The notes under the pieces were generated by a model. The model was not told the origin of the DNA and searched no databases. It worked only from the letters and a program-made list of their open reading frames with translations. A DNA stretch of 64,000 bases from Adineta vaga (lineage: Eukaryota > Rotifera), in assembly GCA_021613535.1 (NCBI GenBank), contig CP075496.1, positions 12,648,001-12,712,000 of the forward strand. Reading direction: 5' to 3'. Below are positions 48,007 to 58,886 of the stretch, piece after piece. How positions within the stretch are numbered: position 1 is the first letter of the stretch; each line of letters starts with the position of its first letter. A program made the position numbers and the translations under genes.

Positions 48007-49173
48007 TTAAATTTGTAGAGCATTAGTGATTAATGAATCATAGAGTTCATTGTAGGAAATCAAACCATCTTGATTCTTATCAATTTCTGACATAATATGA
48101 TACAATTCATCGTCTTCCTTAAGACGAATATGAAATTTTTCCAACAGTTGATTAAATTGATATTTTGTCAGATAATTTTGACGATCTTTATCAAATTTGT
48201 TGAACATTCGATAGACACTACCATAATTTGATATACACTAAAAAAGAAACAATCAATTAAAACTTTATTCTATGTTTAAATTTACATTTGAACGTATTCG
48301 ATTGAGAATACAATCGATTGTAACAGGTAATGATGTCCACAATTGCTGAAATAGTTTTTGGATAAAAACAAACAATGTCTGTTATTTTCATCAGTTTTTC
48401 TTACTTTGGATTGAATAGTATGTGTTGAACGAGAATAAACAGATGTTTGAGAAGTTGATTGATTTGTAAAATATTGCATAAAATCAAAATAATGAAATTG
48501 TCCATTTTTCTTCGGTGAAAAAAGTAAAACAAGTTCATATTGTTGTTTATCATTCAAAGGAAAAGCATAATTTCTTATTAAATTCTAAAAATAAAACAGA
48601 ACAAATGATAATCATAACAAATATTTTCATGATTCGAAGTGAAAAGAATTCAATCAAATGCGAATACATACAATAGCTTGATCAATGGTAATAAACAATC
48701 GACCATGACGATCCAACATACTAAAACAAAACAATATCTTCTTATCTATTAGAATAAAGGAATTTCATTACAAAAAGTCGTTTTTTAAATTTTGCCAATT
48801 TTGTTTAACTGTATGACAAATCCGTGTGATATAGTTTAATAGTTGACATTCATTCCTCGGTAATGGTGCGAAATGTTGAAGAAATGTTTGATAGGTAATA
48901 CCATTATGATCTGGTTGACATAAATTCCATAAAGATTCGAGATAAGTATCATTAATTAAAAGATTTGAACTACTAATCATTAAAAACGATACTGATTCAT
49001 TGTATAGAAATCTGTTTGAAAAATTACCTTCGTAAAATACATTCAAATGTTTGCTTATCAATAGAATCTTTGGTTTGATAATATTGATAAATAATCGATG
49101 GATGATTTACAAAATATTTTCGTAAGTCATCTTTTATTTTCTTCATGAATACATCCTCAGTCTTCATATTCAT
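48007..49173 (-). CDS. EF-hand protein, possibly EFCAB6-like
   Basis: This is a calcium-binding-type protein of about 330 residues in six or more exons, starting MNMKTEDVFMKKIKDDLRKY (start at 49173). EF-hand-like helices repeat through it: FMLDRHGRLFITIDQAI, LFSPKKNGQFHYFDFMQYF and FNKFDKDRQNYLTKYQFNQL are degenerate. The last, DKNQDGLISYNEL, has all canonical loop ligands (D1, N3, D5, G6, I8, E12). Only one site therefore looks able to bind calcium strongly. The multi-EF-hand layout with degenerate sites recalls EFCAB6/DJBP, but I cannot confirm this. The stop is at 48007-48009. The NAA60-like gene lies 197 bp upstream on the same strand. Confidence 0.8.
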
Positions 49174-49370
49174 CGTTAAAACTGATTTCTTTTTTCTATC
49201 TTATTTATTATTACCGCTTGAAGTTGTCTTTGTTTTTTTTTCTTCTTAGTAACGTGTTAAAACGTTTATTATTCTCATTAAATATACAAGCAAAGAATCA
49301 TTAATTATATTTGAAAAATAATCAGTAGAAGAAAGAAAAACGTTTAAAATCTTTTTCTTAGTTCTTAATT

Positions 49371-50078
49371 TTATAAATGAGCAGGTGTACGATTACAATT
49401 TCGTATACTTTGTTCATCATCTGAAGATTCAATATGAACAGCATTTCGATCTCGACATAATCCCGTTAAATTTCTTAAATTATTCAAACGAAATCTTAAT
49501 AAATAAGCATGATTAGTTGCATGATGTGGTTCCGGATCGAGATAGAATGGTAAATATGTTTGACATCGCCATCCACATCTCTCATACAATTCCACTGCAA
49601 CTGTATTCATTGTATTCACATGCATTGTTATATAATGAATTCCATTTTTTTGTTCAATTAATGAACGTTCTACAATTTGTTGTAATAAACGTGTCGCTAA
49701 ACCTTGTCGTCGATGTTCTTTTCTTGTTGCCATATAACAAACATATATACTATCAAGCGAAGTCGTTTTTCGTGTTAATATTGTCATTGCACTAACGTTT
49801 AAAGTAACTGATGTCGCATTATTAGGAATAAAAGCATAGGCGATGCCATGATTTTGCAGACAGTTAATAATTGAAAACCAAAATTTTGCTTTAGGCATTT
49901 CAAATAATTCACGCAATGTTTCATCAAAGAAAAGCCAACGAGAATGAAGATCATAACTTCGATTTGAAGTTAATAATAAATCAATTTCATAGAATCGATA
50001 GAAATCTTTATAATCATTTCCAATCCGAATAAATTTTATATTTGATGCTCGATCATACAAAATTGATTTTGATGACAT
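49371..50078 (-). CDS. GNAT N-acetyltransferase, NAA60-like
   Basis: This open frame of 235 residues has a GNAT fold. The acetyl-CoA pyrophosphate-binding motif A is visible as YMATRKEHRRQGLATRLL (R/Q-x-x-G-x-G/A). Motif B is AVELYERCGWRCQTYLPFYL. The Y-x-x-x-G-[WF]-x-x-x-x-x-L-P-[YF]-Y pattern is typical of NAA60, the Golgi-associated N-terminal acetyltransferase of transmembrane proteins, so this is the nearest relative I can name. Substrate loops differ and the N-terminal 90 residues are not recognisably conserved. The frame is intronless. An acceptor-like AAAAAATTAG directly precedes the start (AATGTC). It may be the second exon of the secreted ORF at 50128-50352: that splice is in frame. 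Confidence 0.78.
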   Translation of the reverse strand: MSSKSILYDRASNIKFIRIGNDYKDFYRFYEIDLLLTSNRSYDLHSRWLFFDETLRELFEMPKAKFWFSIINCLQNHGIAYAFIPNNATSVTLNVSAMTILTRKTTSLDSIYVCYMATRKEHRRQGLATRLLQQIVERSLIEQKNGIHYITMHVNTMNTVAVELYERCGWRCQTYLPFYLDPEPHHATNHAYLLRFRLNNLRNLTGLCRDRNAVHIESSDDEQSIRNCNRTPAHL

Positions 50079-50127
50079 TCTAATTTTTTTATATGAAATC
50101 TAATTTGGAAAGATCAAATCATAAAAC

Positions 50128-50352
50128 TTACTTTAATGTACGTGGACAACAGATATAATGTTCATTACAATAACCTAATTTATTCGCACATGATCGACCG
50201 GGTGTCGAACAATGTATCGTAAATGAAAGAGTGGATACATCAAATGTATGTATAGCTTGTCGACCATTAGGACATCGAATAGTCAAATTATTAAAAGCAT
50301 GATAAATACTAATTGTTGATAGTAATAAGAGAAGATAAAACCATTGAAACAT
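50128..50352 (-). CDS. Small signal-peptide Cys-rich ORF (separate gene or first exon of NAA60-like gene)
   Basis: The 74-residue frame opens with a clear signal peptide (MFQWFYLLLLLSTISIYHAF). It continues with a short domain holding six cysteines, ending CNEHYICCPRTLK. The apparent stop TAA is embedded in AAAGTAAGT, a near-perfect splice donor. A 52-bp intron ending AAAAAATTAG would join it in frame to the acetyltransferase at 50078. As a stand-alone gene it would be a small secreted peptide; as a spliced gene it would be the leader of a secretory-pathway acetyltransferase. TATA-like repeats lie about 105 and 180 bp upstream. Confidence 0.6.
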   Translation of the reverse strand: MFQWFYLLLLLSTISIYHAFNNLTIRCPNGRQAIHTFDVSTLSFTIHCSTPGRSCANKLGYCNEHYICCPRTLK

Positions 50353-50457
50353 CGTTTTCTTTTTATAAAATGATTCGAATTTAACTCGTATTATTTGTAC
50401 CGAATGAGAGAAATAGAAACGAATGATTATTACAAATGTGAGCTTTAGAGATAAGGG

Positions 50458-50475
50458 TATATATATATATATATA
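50458..50475 (-). promoter_or_regulatory. TATA repeat upstream of secreted Cys-rich ORF
   Basis: An alternating TA tract of about 16 bp lies 105-120 bp before the ATG at 50352, with a second at about 50530-50541. Position suits a TATA box with a 5' UTR of about 80-90 nt, but TA microsatellites also occur elsewhere in the window. Confidence 0.35.
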
Positions 50476-50643
50476 ACTTTTGTCTAATTCAAGAAGACAT
50501 CGTGTGCACTTTTTCGCTCGTTTCTTCCATATATATATATATTTGTTTACAAACATCTTCCAATGAAAGAAAGGAATAAATAATTCCATTATCTTCATAG
50601 TTTTATCTTTCTGTACTTGAAAAACAACGAATAATTAAAATCA

Positions 50644-51614
50644 ATGGATCAAATTGACTACACTTCGAGACACAATGATGATTTATCATTACAATATGCA
50701 CAGAATTGTAAGATGTTAGATAAAAACATTTTCTAATCATTTGTTTATGATAATATTTAGATATAAATCGATTTCATCAACAAAATAATGAAGATAATAT
50801 TCCATCAAATCTTGAACAGGAAGAAAATGATCAAAGTTCAACATCGTTTATATATAAAAAACGAGTACGAACAAAGTTTACTCAAGACCAAGTATTTAAA
50901 AACAAAAAGGAAATCATCATTGTTCAGAAAGTTCTATTTCTATTTCTATTTCTATTTAGTTGGATGTACTTGAATCTACTTTTCAAGACCATCGTTATCC
51001 AAGTGTTAGCATTGTAGATGATCTTGTTGAACAACTTAATTTATCAACACAAAAAATAACAGTAGAAATATAAATAAAACGAGATTAATTTCCTTGCATC
51101 TTTCTTCATATTTAGGTTTGGTTTCAAAATCGTCGAGCACGTTTGAAAAAATCTCAACAAAAACTGGAAAAAAATGATCAAAAACAATACGATAGTGGAA
51201 TTCATCTAGTAAAATCATATCTAAGGATCATCATTTTTCTATCGATATTTTGTTAATCATCATCTAGGATGAAGATATCTCACATGAATCTTCCGTCAGT
51301 CCTCCAATGAATCCATTACCACAATTACCATCTCCACCAACAACACTTATGACTGCTCCTTCTTCTTCGTACTACTTACCAAACTCACACCTTCCATTTT
51401 ACAATCCAATGTGGTCAAATTTCCAGTAAGAATAATTAGAAAATCGATTTTTTTTTCTTTTTCTTCAATTTTTAGTTATCCATTGTCGGCACCTTCATTA
51501 CCATCGTCAATGAATTTCATGCATTATAATCCATCTGATCTGCCACCACCATTCGTTTTTCAAGATGTAAGTAATTATCAATATCATCATGGTAATTTTC
51601 ATGATGAACTCTAA
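50644..51614 (+). CDS. Homeobox protein (Q50 paired-like or divergent class)
   Basis: This gene encodes a transcription factor of about 220 residues in six exons. The homeodomain spans three exons from KKRVRTKFTQDQLDVLESTF to ITVWFQNRRARLKKSQQK. Helix 3 has W48, F49, Q50, N51, R53 and R55, so DNA contacts are intact. Helix 2 (IVDDLVEQLNLSTQKI) matches no class I can name; the domain looks PRD-like but lacks a paired box. The N-terminus is short and acidic (MDQIDYTSRHNDDLSLQYAQ), coded by a 62-nt first exon. The C-terminus is rich in Pro, Ser and Tyr (LPQLPSPPTTLM; YPLSAPSLPSSM) and ends NYQYHHGNFHDEL. The stop is at 51612-51614. Start chosen as the only upstream in-frame ATG. Confidence 0.85.
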
Positions 51615-52597
51615 AAATATCAATTGTTAAAATAATTCTGTTTTCTTTTTTGTTGGTTTACTTATTTATTATGAAATAAAACTTATTTGTACTTATATAA
51701 TTTCATCACAAAATACTTAGACATCCTATCTATAAAATCTTCTTACCTGTTTGGGCATGCTAAGTGGATGATTGGGTCGAAATAGTTATTCAATGTTTAA
51801 GTAATTATATTACACACCCACATATTCATCTTATTATCAGATTTACAATTGTACCGAAAGGAAATGGACTTTTTATATAAATAGTAGAAGTATTTAGGGG
51901 TAAATTATATATGGATTTTTCTACTGTTGATATCAGAATGCATTGACTCATGATTATTGTTTCGATCTTTCTTGGTAAAAAAAAGGTAAGGTGAGTATAA
52001 TCAATGAATGTCATGAACGAATCTGTCGAAATCATTTTAATAGTTTATCTGATGAATGAAATAATTCAATAATAATAATAATAATAATTCGATTAATTAT
52101 TAAGAAAAAGAAATCCTCTTATATATAGAAAAAGTACTCAAAGAAAAGTCTTAATAATAGTAAGTTTATGTATTAAATTCAATGTCATATTGAAGCCTAA
52201 CAATTATTAATCATCGTAAAACGTAGACAATGAACCATTAGCAGACGTATATTTTCAAAAGATACTTGAACATGCGAAGTTTTCTCTGAAGAACTTCTTC
52301 TTTCTTTCTTTCTTTTTTTCTCGTTTGTTTGAATAATAATTTTTCTTGCTTTTGAAATAAATTAATAAGATCTACACTCTTTTTCTTTTCTATTGATTTC
52401 TTTCGACAACAGTTTGTGTTCATAAATAATAAATATCATTTCTTATTCAATGAATCTGCCACTTGACATCAATGATTTTCTTCTCATTTAATATTTATAA
52501 TTCCTTGTAAGATTTCTCTCGTAACTTAGAGCTAATATTGAACAAAATACATGAATTATTTATCTTTTATAGACATGTAAACATTTCTGTTTCATAT
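51615..52597. other. Convergent 3' region, homeobox / GPCR
   Basis: This 983-bp spacer holds the 3' UTRs of two convergent genes. AATAAAA occurs at about 51674, and an AAT-triplet run lies at about 52068-52088. No gene is seen. Confidence 0.5.
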
Positions 52598-54093
52598 TTA
52601 AAGTTCACATTCAATAGCATCAACTGCTTGAAGAGTATTTTGATTCTTGTTATTTGTTCGAACGATAGATAATTTCGAATCTTTATCATTAGCAAAGAGA
52701 CCAGTTCCACGATGAAATTTTGCTTTTTCACTTCGCGTTCTCATTCGACTTAGACAAGTTGATTTGATTGGTTTGACTAAATAACAACCTAAACAAAAAA
52801 AAAAAGAAATGAAAAGTCGAGGTAGAACTTCCTGAGTTACCGTAGATCAATGGATCTAGAACGGAATTTGACACAGCAAGCATCATGACAATCAAAAGCG
52901 AACGTTCGTCTCGTGATGGTTGATCATTTCTAGACGTATTATTAGATGTGATTAGAGTAGAATTTGCCATAACTTGCGGTAAATTTTCATGATTCATTCC
53001 ATCATCAGTTATAAGAAGAAAGAAAACAATACAATAATACGGCGTCCAACAGAGAATAAAACAAATAACTAAGATCAAAATAAGAAGAAAAATATAAATT
53101 AAAACAGAAAATCTTACCGATCAATGCAGTTAATTTTAATGTTTTCAATTTCGCTCGTGTTATTGCTTTCATATTATGTGAATTCATATCTTCTTGTACA
53201 AGAGATTGTCCGACTGTTCTATCGATTCCATTTTTGTTTTTATCCGAATTGGAACTTTTTTTATGATTCGATTTAACTGAATAATTCGATTGATAACCAT
53301 CATAACTTCGTCGACTATCGCGTTGACTATTAACAAAACGAAATGTTCGTCGATCACAACGTCTTTGTAAAACATATAAAATACGAAAATATGAATAGAA
53401 AATGACGATCAATGGTCCAATATATGCAAATATCGTCACAGCTATATTATAAGCTAATCGTTTCGTTAAATCCGAGGAAAGTGTATCTCCACACATTTCA
53501 CGACAAATTTCTTCATTAACTAATCGTTTGAAAATAATCAACTATATATAATCAAAATGTAATATTAAAAAAACAACAAAAGATTCATTTACATTGTTAA
53601 CACTTACCTGTGGTATACATGCAATAGCTGATATTAACCATGAACCAACAACAAATAATTTATTACGAATATTCGATTGATAGACGGTTAATGGATGTAC
53701 AATGGCAAGATAACGATCAATCGATATACCGATAATTGTACATGATGAAACATAGATTCCAAGACCTTTAAGTGCTGCAAGTATTTTACAAATTTCATCA
53801 TTATGCCAACGACCAATAGTATAAGCATAGATTTCACTAGGAATATACACAAGTGTAACAAAGAGATCAGCAGCACATAGATTTAATAAAAGTATATGAT
53901 CGCGAAAACGACGACGAGAATAATGAAATAATTTGAAAAGTACTCGTAGATTAGCGGTCAATGCAAGAATAAATAAGAAAAGATAACCAAGTGCTAACCA
54001 TTGATAGAAAGGTCCATCGGGTCCACGTGATTCAAGTTTTTTACAAGTACTTTCATATGAATGAGATGTATTATCTAACATTACTAACGTCAT
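52598..54093 (-). CDS. Class A GPCR, GnRH/AKH/corazonin receptor-type
   Basis: This is a rhodopsin-family receptor with seven hydrophobic segments, in four exons. TM1 is LALGYLFLFILALTANLRVL. TM2 carries LLLNLCAADLFVTLVY, and TM3 ends in the DRY motif (IGISIDRYLAIVHPL). The TM6 motif is VICFILCWTPYYCIVFFLL. TM7 has SNSVLDPLIYG, where Asp takes the place of Asn in NPxxY, a trait of GnRH-type receptors. The conserved extracellular Cys pair is EICK in TM3 and CGD in loop 2. Loop 3 is long, basic and Ser-rich (about 100 residues), and the C-tail is short (ending DAIECEL). TM1 has NLRVL where most class A receptors have GNxxV. The ligand is not predictable from sequence; the GnRH/AKH/corazonin group is the best fit. 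Confidence 0.85.
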
Positions 54094-55636
54094 TTGAAAC
54101 TAAAATTGTTCTTTGTATTCATCTAAAGAACTTCTTTATTCTATTGAAAAAAGAGTAATCTTCTTCTATCTCTAGTTTTCTCTTTTTTTCTCGCTTTTCT
54201 CTTCTTTTCTTTTCCTTGTTTTTTTCGCTGCCATTGAGAGCAAACTATAAACCAACGAGAAGTGGGAAATCCGTTTTTAGAAATAATAGAATGAAACATA
54301 TTGTCAATGATTGGTAGTTATTAGAAAAGAAGAAAAAAATATGCGAACCGAATAACTTTAAATAGTTCGCATTAGTTTTAATTTTTCATTAATAAAAAAA
54401 CGTTTTCGAATCATCGATAAATATATATAATTATCTTCTAGTAAACAAATCGATTATCAAATCCAATTCGTTCGTTTCTCAGGAAGAAGATAAAAAAAGC
54501 AATCTATTTCTTTTGCCCAGAAGTTAACTATTCAAATTATAATTTCCTTCGGTTAAATAGTTCTTTACGAAAAATATAAAAGATAAAACTATTCTTTTCA
54601 TTATCGTTAACTTCTTCTAACTTTATTTCATATGAACACATTCATAATGAATAGTTCATTAGGAATCAAAAGAATACATTTACTTTTCGAATAGATAATC
54701 ATACCATTTGTCTGAATAGAACACTACTAATGATAGACACATTGATGTTTATCTCGTGGATCGATGAATCTTAAACATCGGAAAATCTCAAGAGAATCAA
54801 CTCAATATGTTCGAAGATTAGATGAGATAAAAAGAAAGAAAACTTAATTTAAAAACTAATCAAGTTAACAACTTCTGAAAAAATAAAGTTTTTACTTGAG
54901 CAGTTATATTATAATTGAATCATGCTAAACTAGACAATGAACAACTGAGTTATTTTTTAGATGAATATATATGTTGAAAGTAAAGTTATTCTTGATGATT
55001 TTCTTTTTTCTTCTGATGAAAATTTACGTTCAACGGAAATAAGCATTTTTGTTCGAAGAAAAACAAAACACGAAAGGCAAACAGATTTCTCTGTCGATTT
55101 TGATAAGATTGTAACTTTGTTGTCTACGTGTTTAGCTTTTCAATCAGACACATATGTCCTTTTTTCTTTCTTTTAAGACATGCCACTTCTCTACTTCTTT
55201 TCTACAAAACAACGCCTTTATTTCGTGCTCTTCGCTATAAACCATATGTGAGTATTTTATCAAGTACCGAACTGCTAATTATATCCGATTGTTGTTTGGG
55301 ATGAATAACTGTAAACAAATGTGCATGTCATTTTAATACTAAAATATACTCGCCTTATTCTTTCATCTATTAGGGATAAGAAGAAATACAGTTTTTTGTC
55401 AATAAGAAAATCATTTGACAGTATATATCGTGACAGACGGAAGTATGTTGAAGAAGTGCATCAAGAAACTAATTAAAGACAATCTATTAATAGAAATATG
55501 TGACATAATTACGATGCTAACCCTTGTATAGATGAAAAGAAAGAACAAAAAAACGCAAAGCTTTAGTTTTTCAATGGATTTATTTCAAAAGAAGAACGAA
55601 TCGAACTGATTATTAGGAGAAAAAAAGTAAATGGAA
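54094..55636. other. Intergenic, GPCR promoter side
   Basis: This 1.5-kb region is upstream of the GPCR and downstream of the small secreted gene. A pyrimidine tract lies at about 54176-54230. An isolated 71-codon plus-strand frame begins at 54961 just after TTTTTTAG but has no coding character I trust. Otherwise nothing is evident. Confidence 0.45.
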
Positions 55637-55900
55637 TCATTGTTTTTGACATCCTTGCATCATGCAGCTGAAAAGTGTACCAAAGTTATTGATGATACCA
55701 CGAGTATCTTCACTAGCTTCCGAACTTTCTTGTCCAGTAGGTTGAACACAATGAATAACACAATTCAGATTATCAAGAATACCAAAAAGACGAGGATCAT
55801 TCAATTGAATTGAACGTGGCTCAATTGCAACAGGTGCAGCCAAGGTTTTTTGTACGAAAATCGCACAAATTAAAGCAAGAATAGCGAAAAGAAATTTCAT
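55637..55900 (-). CDS. Small secreted peptide with CX3C and CX4C motifs
   Basis: This intronless frame of 87 residues begins with a textbook signal peptide (MKFLFAILALICAIFVQKTL, likely cleaved near LAAP). The mature part has two cysteine pairs: NCVIHCVQP (CX3C) and SCMMQGCQKQ (CX4C). These are separated by about 30 residues and lie in likely helices, a spacing compatible with a disulfide-linked helical hairpin. No family is recognised. It could be a neuropeptide-like, defence or matrix peptide. No dibasic cleavage sites are present. A TATA tract lies about 50-65 bp upstream of the ATG. The isolated position, with long gene-poor flanks, is notable. Confidence 0.78.
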   Translation of the reverse strand: MKFLFAILALICAIFVQKTLAAPVAIEPRSIQLNDPRLFGILDNLNCVIHCVQPTGQESSEASEDTRGIINNFGTLFSCMMQGCQKQ

Positions 55901-55948
55901 GTTTGAGGGAGAAGATACAATGATATGAATATTTTCGAATCAGATACA

Positions 55949-55964
55949 TATATATATATATATC
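55949..55964 (-). promoter_or_regulatory. TATA tract upstream of small secreted peptide
   Basis: An alternating TA run sits 50-65 bp before the ATG at 55900, at the right distance for a TATA box followed by a 5' UTR of 20-30 nt. Confidence 0.45.
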
Positions 55965-56904
55965 GAACAAATAAATTGTATTTTCTTCATTTAATAGATT
56001 AGTACTTTTGAAAGAAAAGGGATTGACGAGAATGATCAAGATCATATTTCATTTGTTTTTGAAATAAAAGTATTTTGTAAGAAAAAAAAACAATCATGAT
56101 TAGATACATATTTTCATTGTTTATGTAATATATGCGACATTCCTTCTGGTCATGAAAGTTCAACGTATCTGAAATCTAATTAAAAATATATTACGAACAT
56201 ACATTCTTTTTTTCGAATATCCCTTGACAGTGGAGAAATGTCTTCGGATACTGTTTTATTCATAATATTGTCATGTAAATTCTATTAGAAAATACAAAAG
56301 AATTTTTAAATTAAATAAAAGCGTTGAATGAGAATGAGAAAGGTTGAATTTAAGATTTGAATATCTATGCTTTTATCTTTAATAAATATAAATAACTAGA
56401 ATGAATTCTCTAATGAGATTAGTTAGATGCAAGTTTTTCTTTAAATATATTTGTGTAATTTACACGGTTTCTTTTTCTTTGTTTACGATCGATTCGAAGT
56501 AAATTCCTAATACAATCTTCTTAAGATACAAAAAGAAATAATTTAATAAGAAAAGTCGTTCCAGAAGTTGTACGAATAGTCAAAATATTGATTATTTTTC
56601 ATGTGTGTGTGTGTGATACACCCCTCCTTTTTTTCACAAAAATATTTTCTAGGATATGACTTTGATTAAAAAGAGATTAGGTGTGTCTACAACAAATTAT
56701 CATTTGATCCTGAAATCAACAATTCATAAAAGATTGAAAAGAGTCCAATTCGATAAATCATATTTATGATACTAATACTTGATGGAAAAAACAATATATC
56801 GCAAATTTTAAAAATTCAACAACGACAAAACTTGTTTTCTTTGAATAATTAATGAGAAAGATAACTGATTTCATCATGTTGACATTCTTTTTGATCACAA
56901 TAAT

Positions 56905-57146
56905 ATAGAATGAAACCTCTATGAATGAACATCTTCTAGTTGAACACATTGCTTCAATTCCTCAACCAAGTTTTGCTGTAAAAAACACCTCAAAATGAAC
57001 ACTCTGTTGGTTCCTTCCACGTAAGAAAACTTCTGCATAGTGAACATGTATGAATTGATGAGCAGTAGTTGACAAGTTCAAGTTCACGAAATCAGTTTTG
57101 ACCAGAAACTGATTCGTTAGTGTTCATTGTAGAGAGTATTCACTGT
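56905..57146. mobile_element. Decayed MITE-like element with imperfect inverted ends
   Basis: The left end reads TGAAACCTCTATGAATGAAC. The right end, read on the minus strand, gives TGAATACTCTCTACAATGAA followed by CAC. The shared pattern TGAA..CTCT...AATGAACA marks imperfect terminal inverted repeats about 240 bp apart. Several GTGAACA/TGAACAC motifs lie inside. Such ends resemble pogo/Tigger-type DNA transposons. No transposase is present. Borders and target duplications could not be fixed. Confidence 0.4.
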
Positions 57147-58886
57147 GAATTTTAATGACATCATTGTTTTACCTGGATTTTAATCTGTGATAAGCTTATT
57201 TTCTTCATATGACAAATCCAGATATGTAGTAAAATTAAACAAAAGCCAAGCTTTGTTGTCTACATTATATATTTTCACTCAAATATATTGATAAACACTA
57301 TAATACATATTGCGCATTTAAATTTCCGAAATTCTGCCTATGTAAATATGACAAACACTTGTCTAGTGGCTTTTATTGACAATATATAGTTCTAGCCACA
57401 TGATGATTGTCAACTTCTATTTATGATAAAACATAATCATTCCATAGAGATAAGATAGTTTTTCAACTGATAAAATCATCCACAGGAATTTCCTTTGATT
57501 ATCTTTTGAAATAATTACTTAATAACATAGAAAATAACGAGATCATTTCATTAATTATGTTTCATTTATTTCAAATTTAAAGAGAGAACGGTATTCTTTT
57601 TTAAATTAACTATCAAGTCAAATTATCTGCATAGTGAACATAACATTTACTTTTAGAAGTCGATCAAAGTTTAACTTCATTATCAAACAGAGATTTAAAA
57701 ATACTATATTCCATAAATAATACGTGATCATTTCTAATATTTTTATTCAGATCATCAGTCATTCTTGGTGTTTTTTTCTTTCATATATCACGTATATATG
57801 TCGTTTATTTGTGACTAAAAATTATCACTTGCATTGCATATAAAAACAGAAAAAAATCTTTTTCCGTCGTTCACGCTTTCCTTCCATTTTGACGGCATGT
57901 ATTCATTCTTTTTGACTTCTGCAATAGACAACATTCGACGATATATTTTCGATAATCATTATACTGTTTCTTCTGGTAAACTTTTCTTTTCCTTCAATTA
58001 ACTTCGAAAATGTTCATTTCTCTTCATATTAAATAACATATAATGAAGTTTTGTAAAGTGTAAAATAGGAACAAAATAACTCAAATGAAACTAGTCGTAA
58101 ATATCAGCAGTAAAATCCATCAATAATAATGAGTTCGGTAAAGAGAAAGAAGGATAGAAGGTAATATTTCATTTCTAAAATGAGACTTACACAAAAGATA
58201 AAAAGAAAAGAAAGAAATTTCTGCATTTTTTTGTTTCTCTTGCTTTATACTATTCTTTCTCAGATATCTTTATGATTTGAAGATGCAGTGAGCGGAATGA
58301 ATACTAGTTCTGGCAATGAAGCTAAATAGAACAAAAAGGCGGAACATGAAATGAGAAAAAGAAGAAGAAGAAGAAGAAGAAGAAGGAGAAGAAGAAAAGT
58401 AAAGCTTTGACATTCATGAACGAACTCATTGGGGATTGACACTTTTCTACTTCATCATCATTCCATTCAAGAAAAAGCAATTTCGAATTGATCTATATAA
58501 CGAAAAGAAAACCTTGTTGATAGATCTAGAAAATAAATTGAGATATGATCCTCTAGTGAAATTCATTCTATTGCTTAGATGTCTTTATCTCGCCTGTCAA
58601 TATGTCACTGTTTCCTTCTCGACAAATCTAATCATATTTTTCTCTTCTAACTTTTTTTTAGTCTAACATCATCGTTATGTTATTCGTCTTCTCTATTATT
58701 ATTAAATGATAGGAAAGCAAACGTTTTCTTTTTTTTCTAGGGAAAAAAAGAAAAAAAAACTGAGAAGAAAAAAATGTTCGTGTCAGGTTTGCATGTTTAA
58801 CGCTTATATCTACACGAATTGGCCTCAAGCTGTCGAGATTATTCAAATGGTAATTTTCAGTATGTAAATATCTATTGAAGGCAAAC

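Larger units (their letters stand above)
55901..58886. other. 3-kb gene-poor block upstream of EPAC
   Basis: This is the longest gene-free stretch in the window. It contains a TG run at about 56602-56613, a decayed transposon-like repeat at 56905-57146, a second copy of a 16-bp motif at 57626-57641, and a GAA triplet run at about 58356-58397. The T-rich open frame at 58436-58666 is not convincing. The EPAC promoter should lie near the right end. Confidence 0.5.

Noticed and set aside
49020-49040. A 16-bp intron in the EF-hand gene (GTAATTTTTCAAACAG)
   Set aside because: Too short to splice. A longer intron ending at ATGATTAG gives an in-frame continuation SSSNLLINDTYLESLW and is preferred.
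54961-55176. A 71-codon plus-strand frame starting right after TTTTTTAG
   Set aside because: Composition is like surrounding AT-rich DNA, there is no downstream exon and no recognisable motif. The acceptor-like T-run is common by chance here.
58436-58666. A hydrophobic 76-codon frame before EPAC
   Set aside because: Its Phe/Leu/Ile content comes from T-rich sequence. No signal-peptide pattern or homologue is recognisable.
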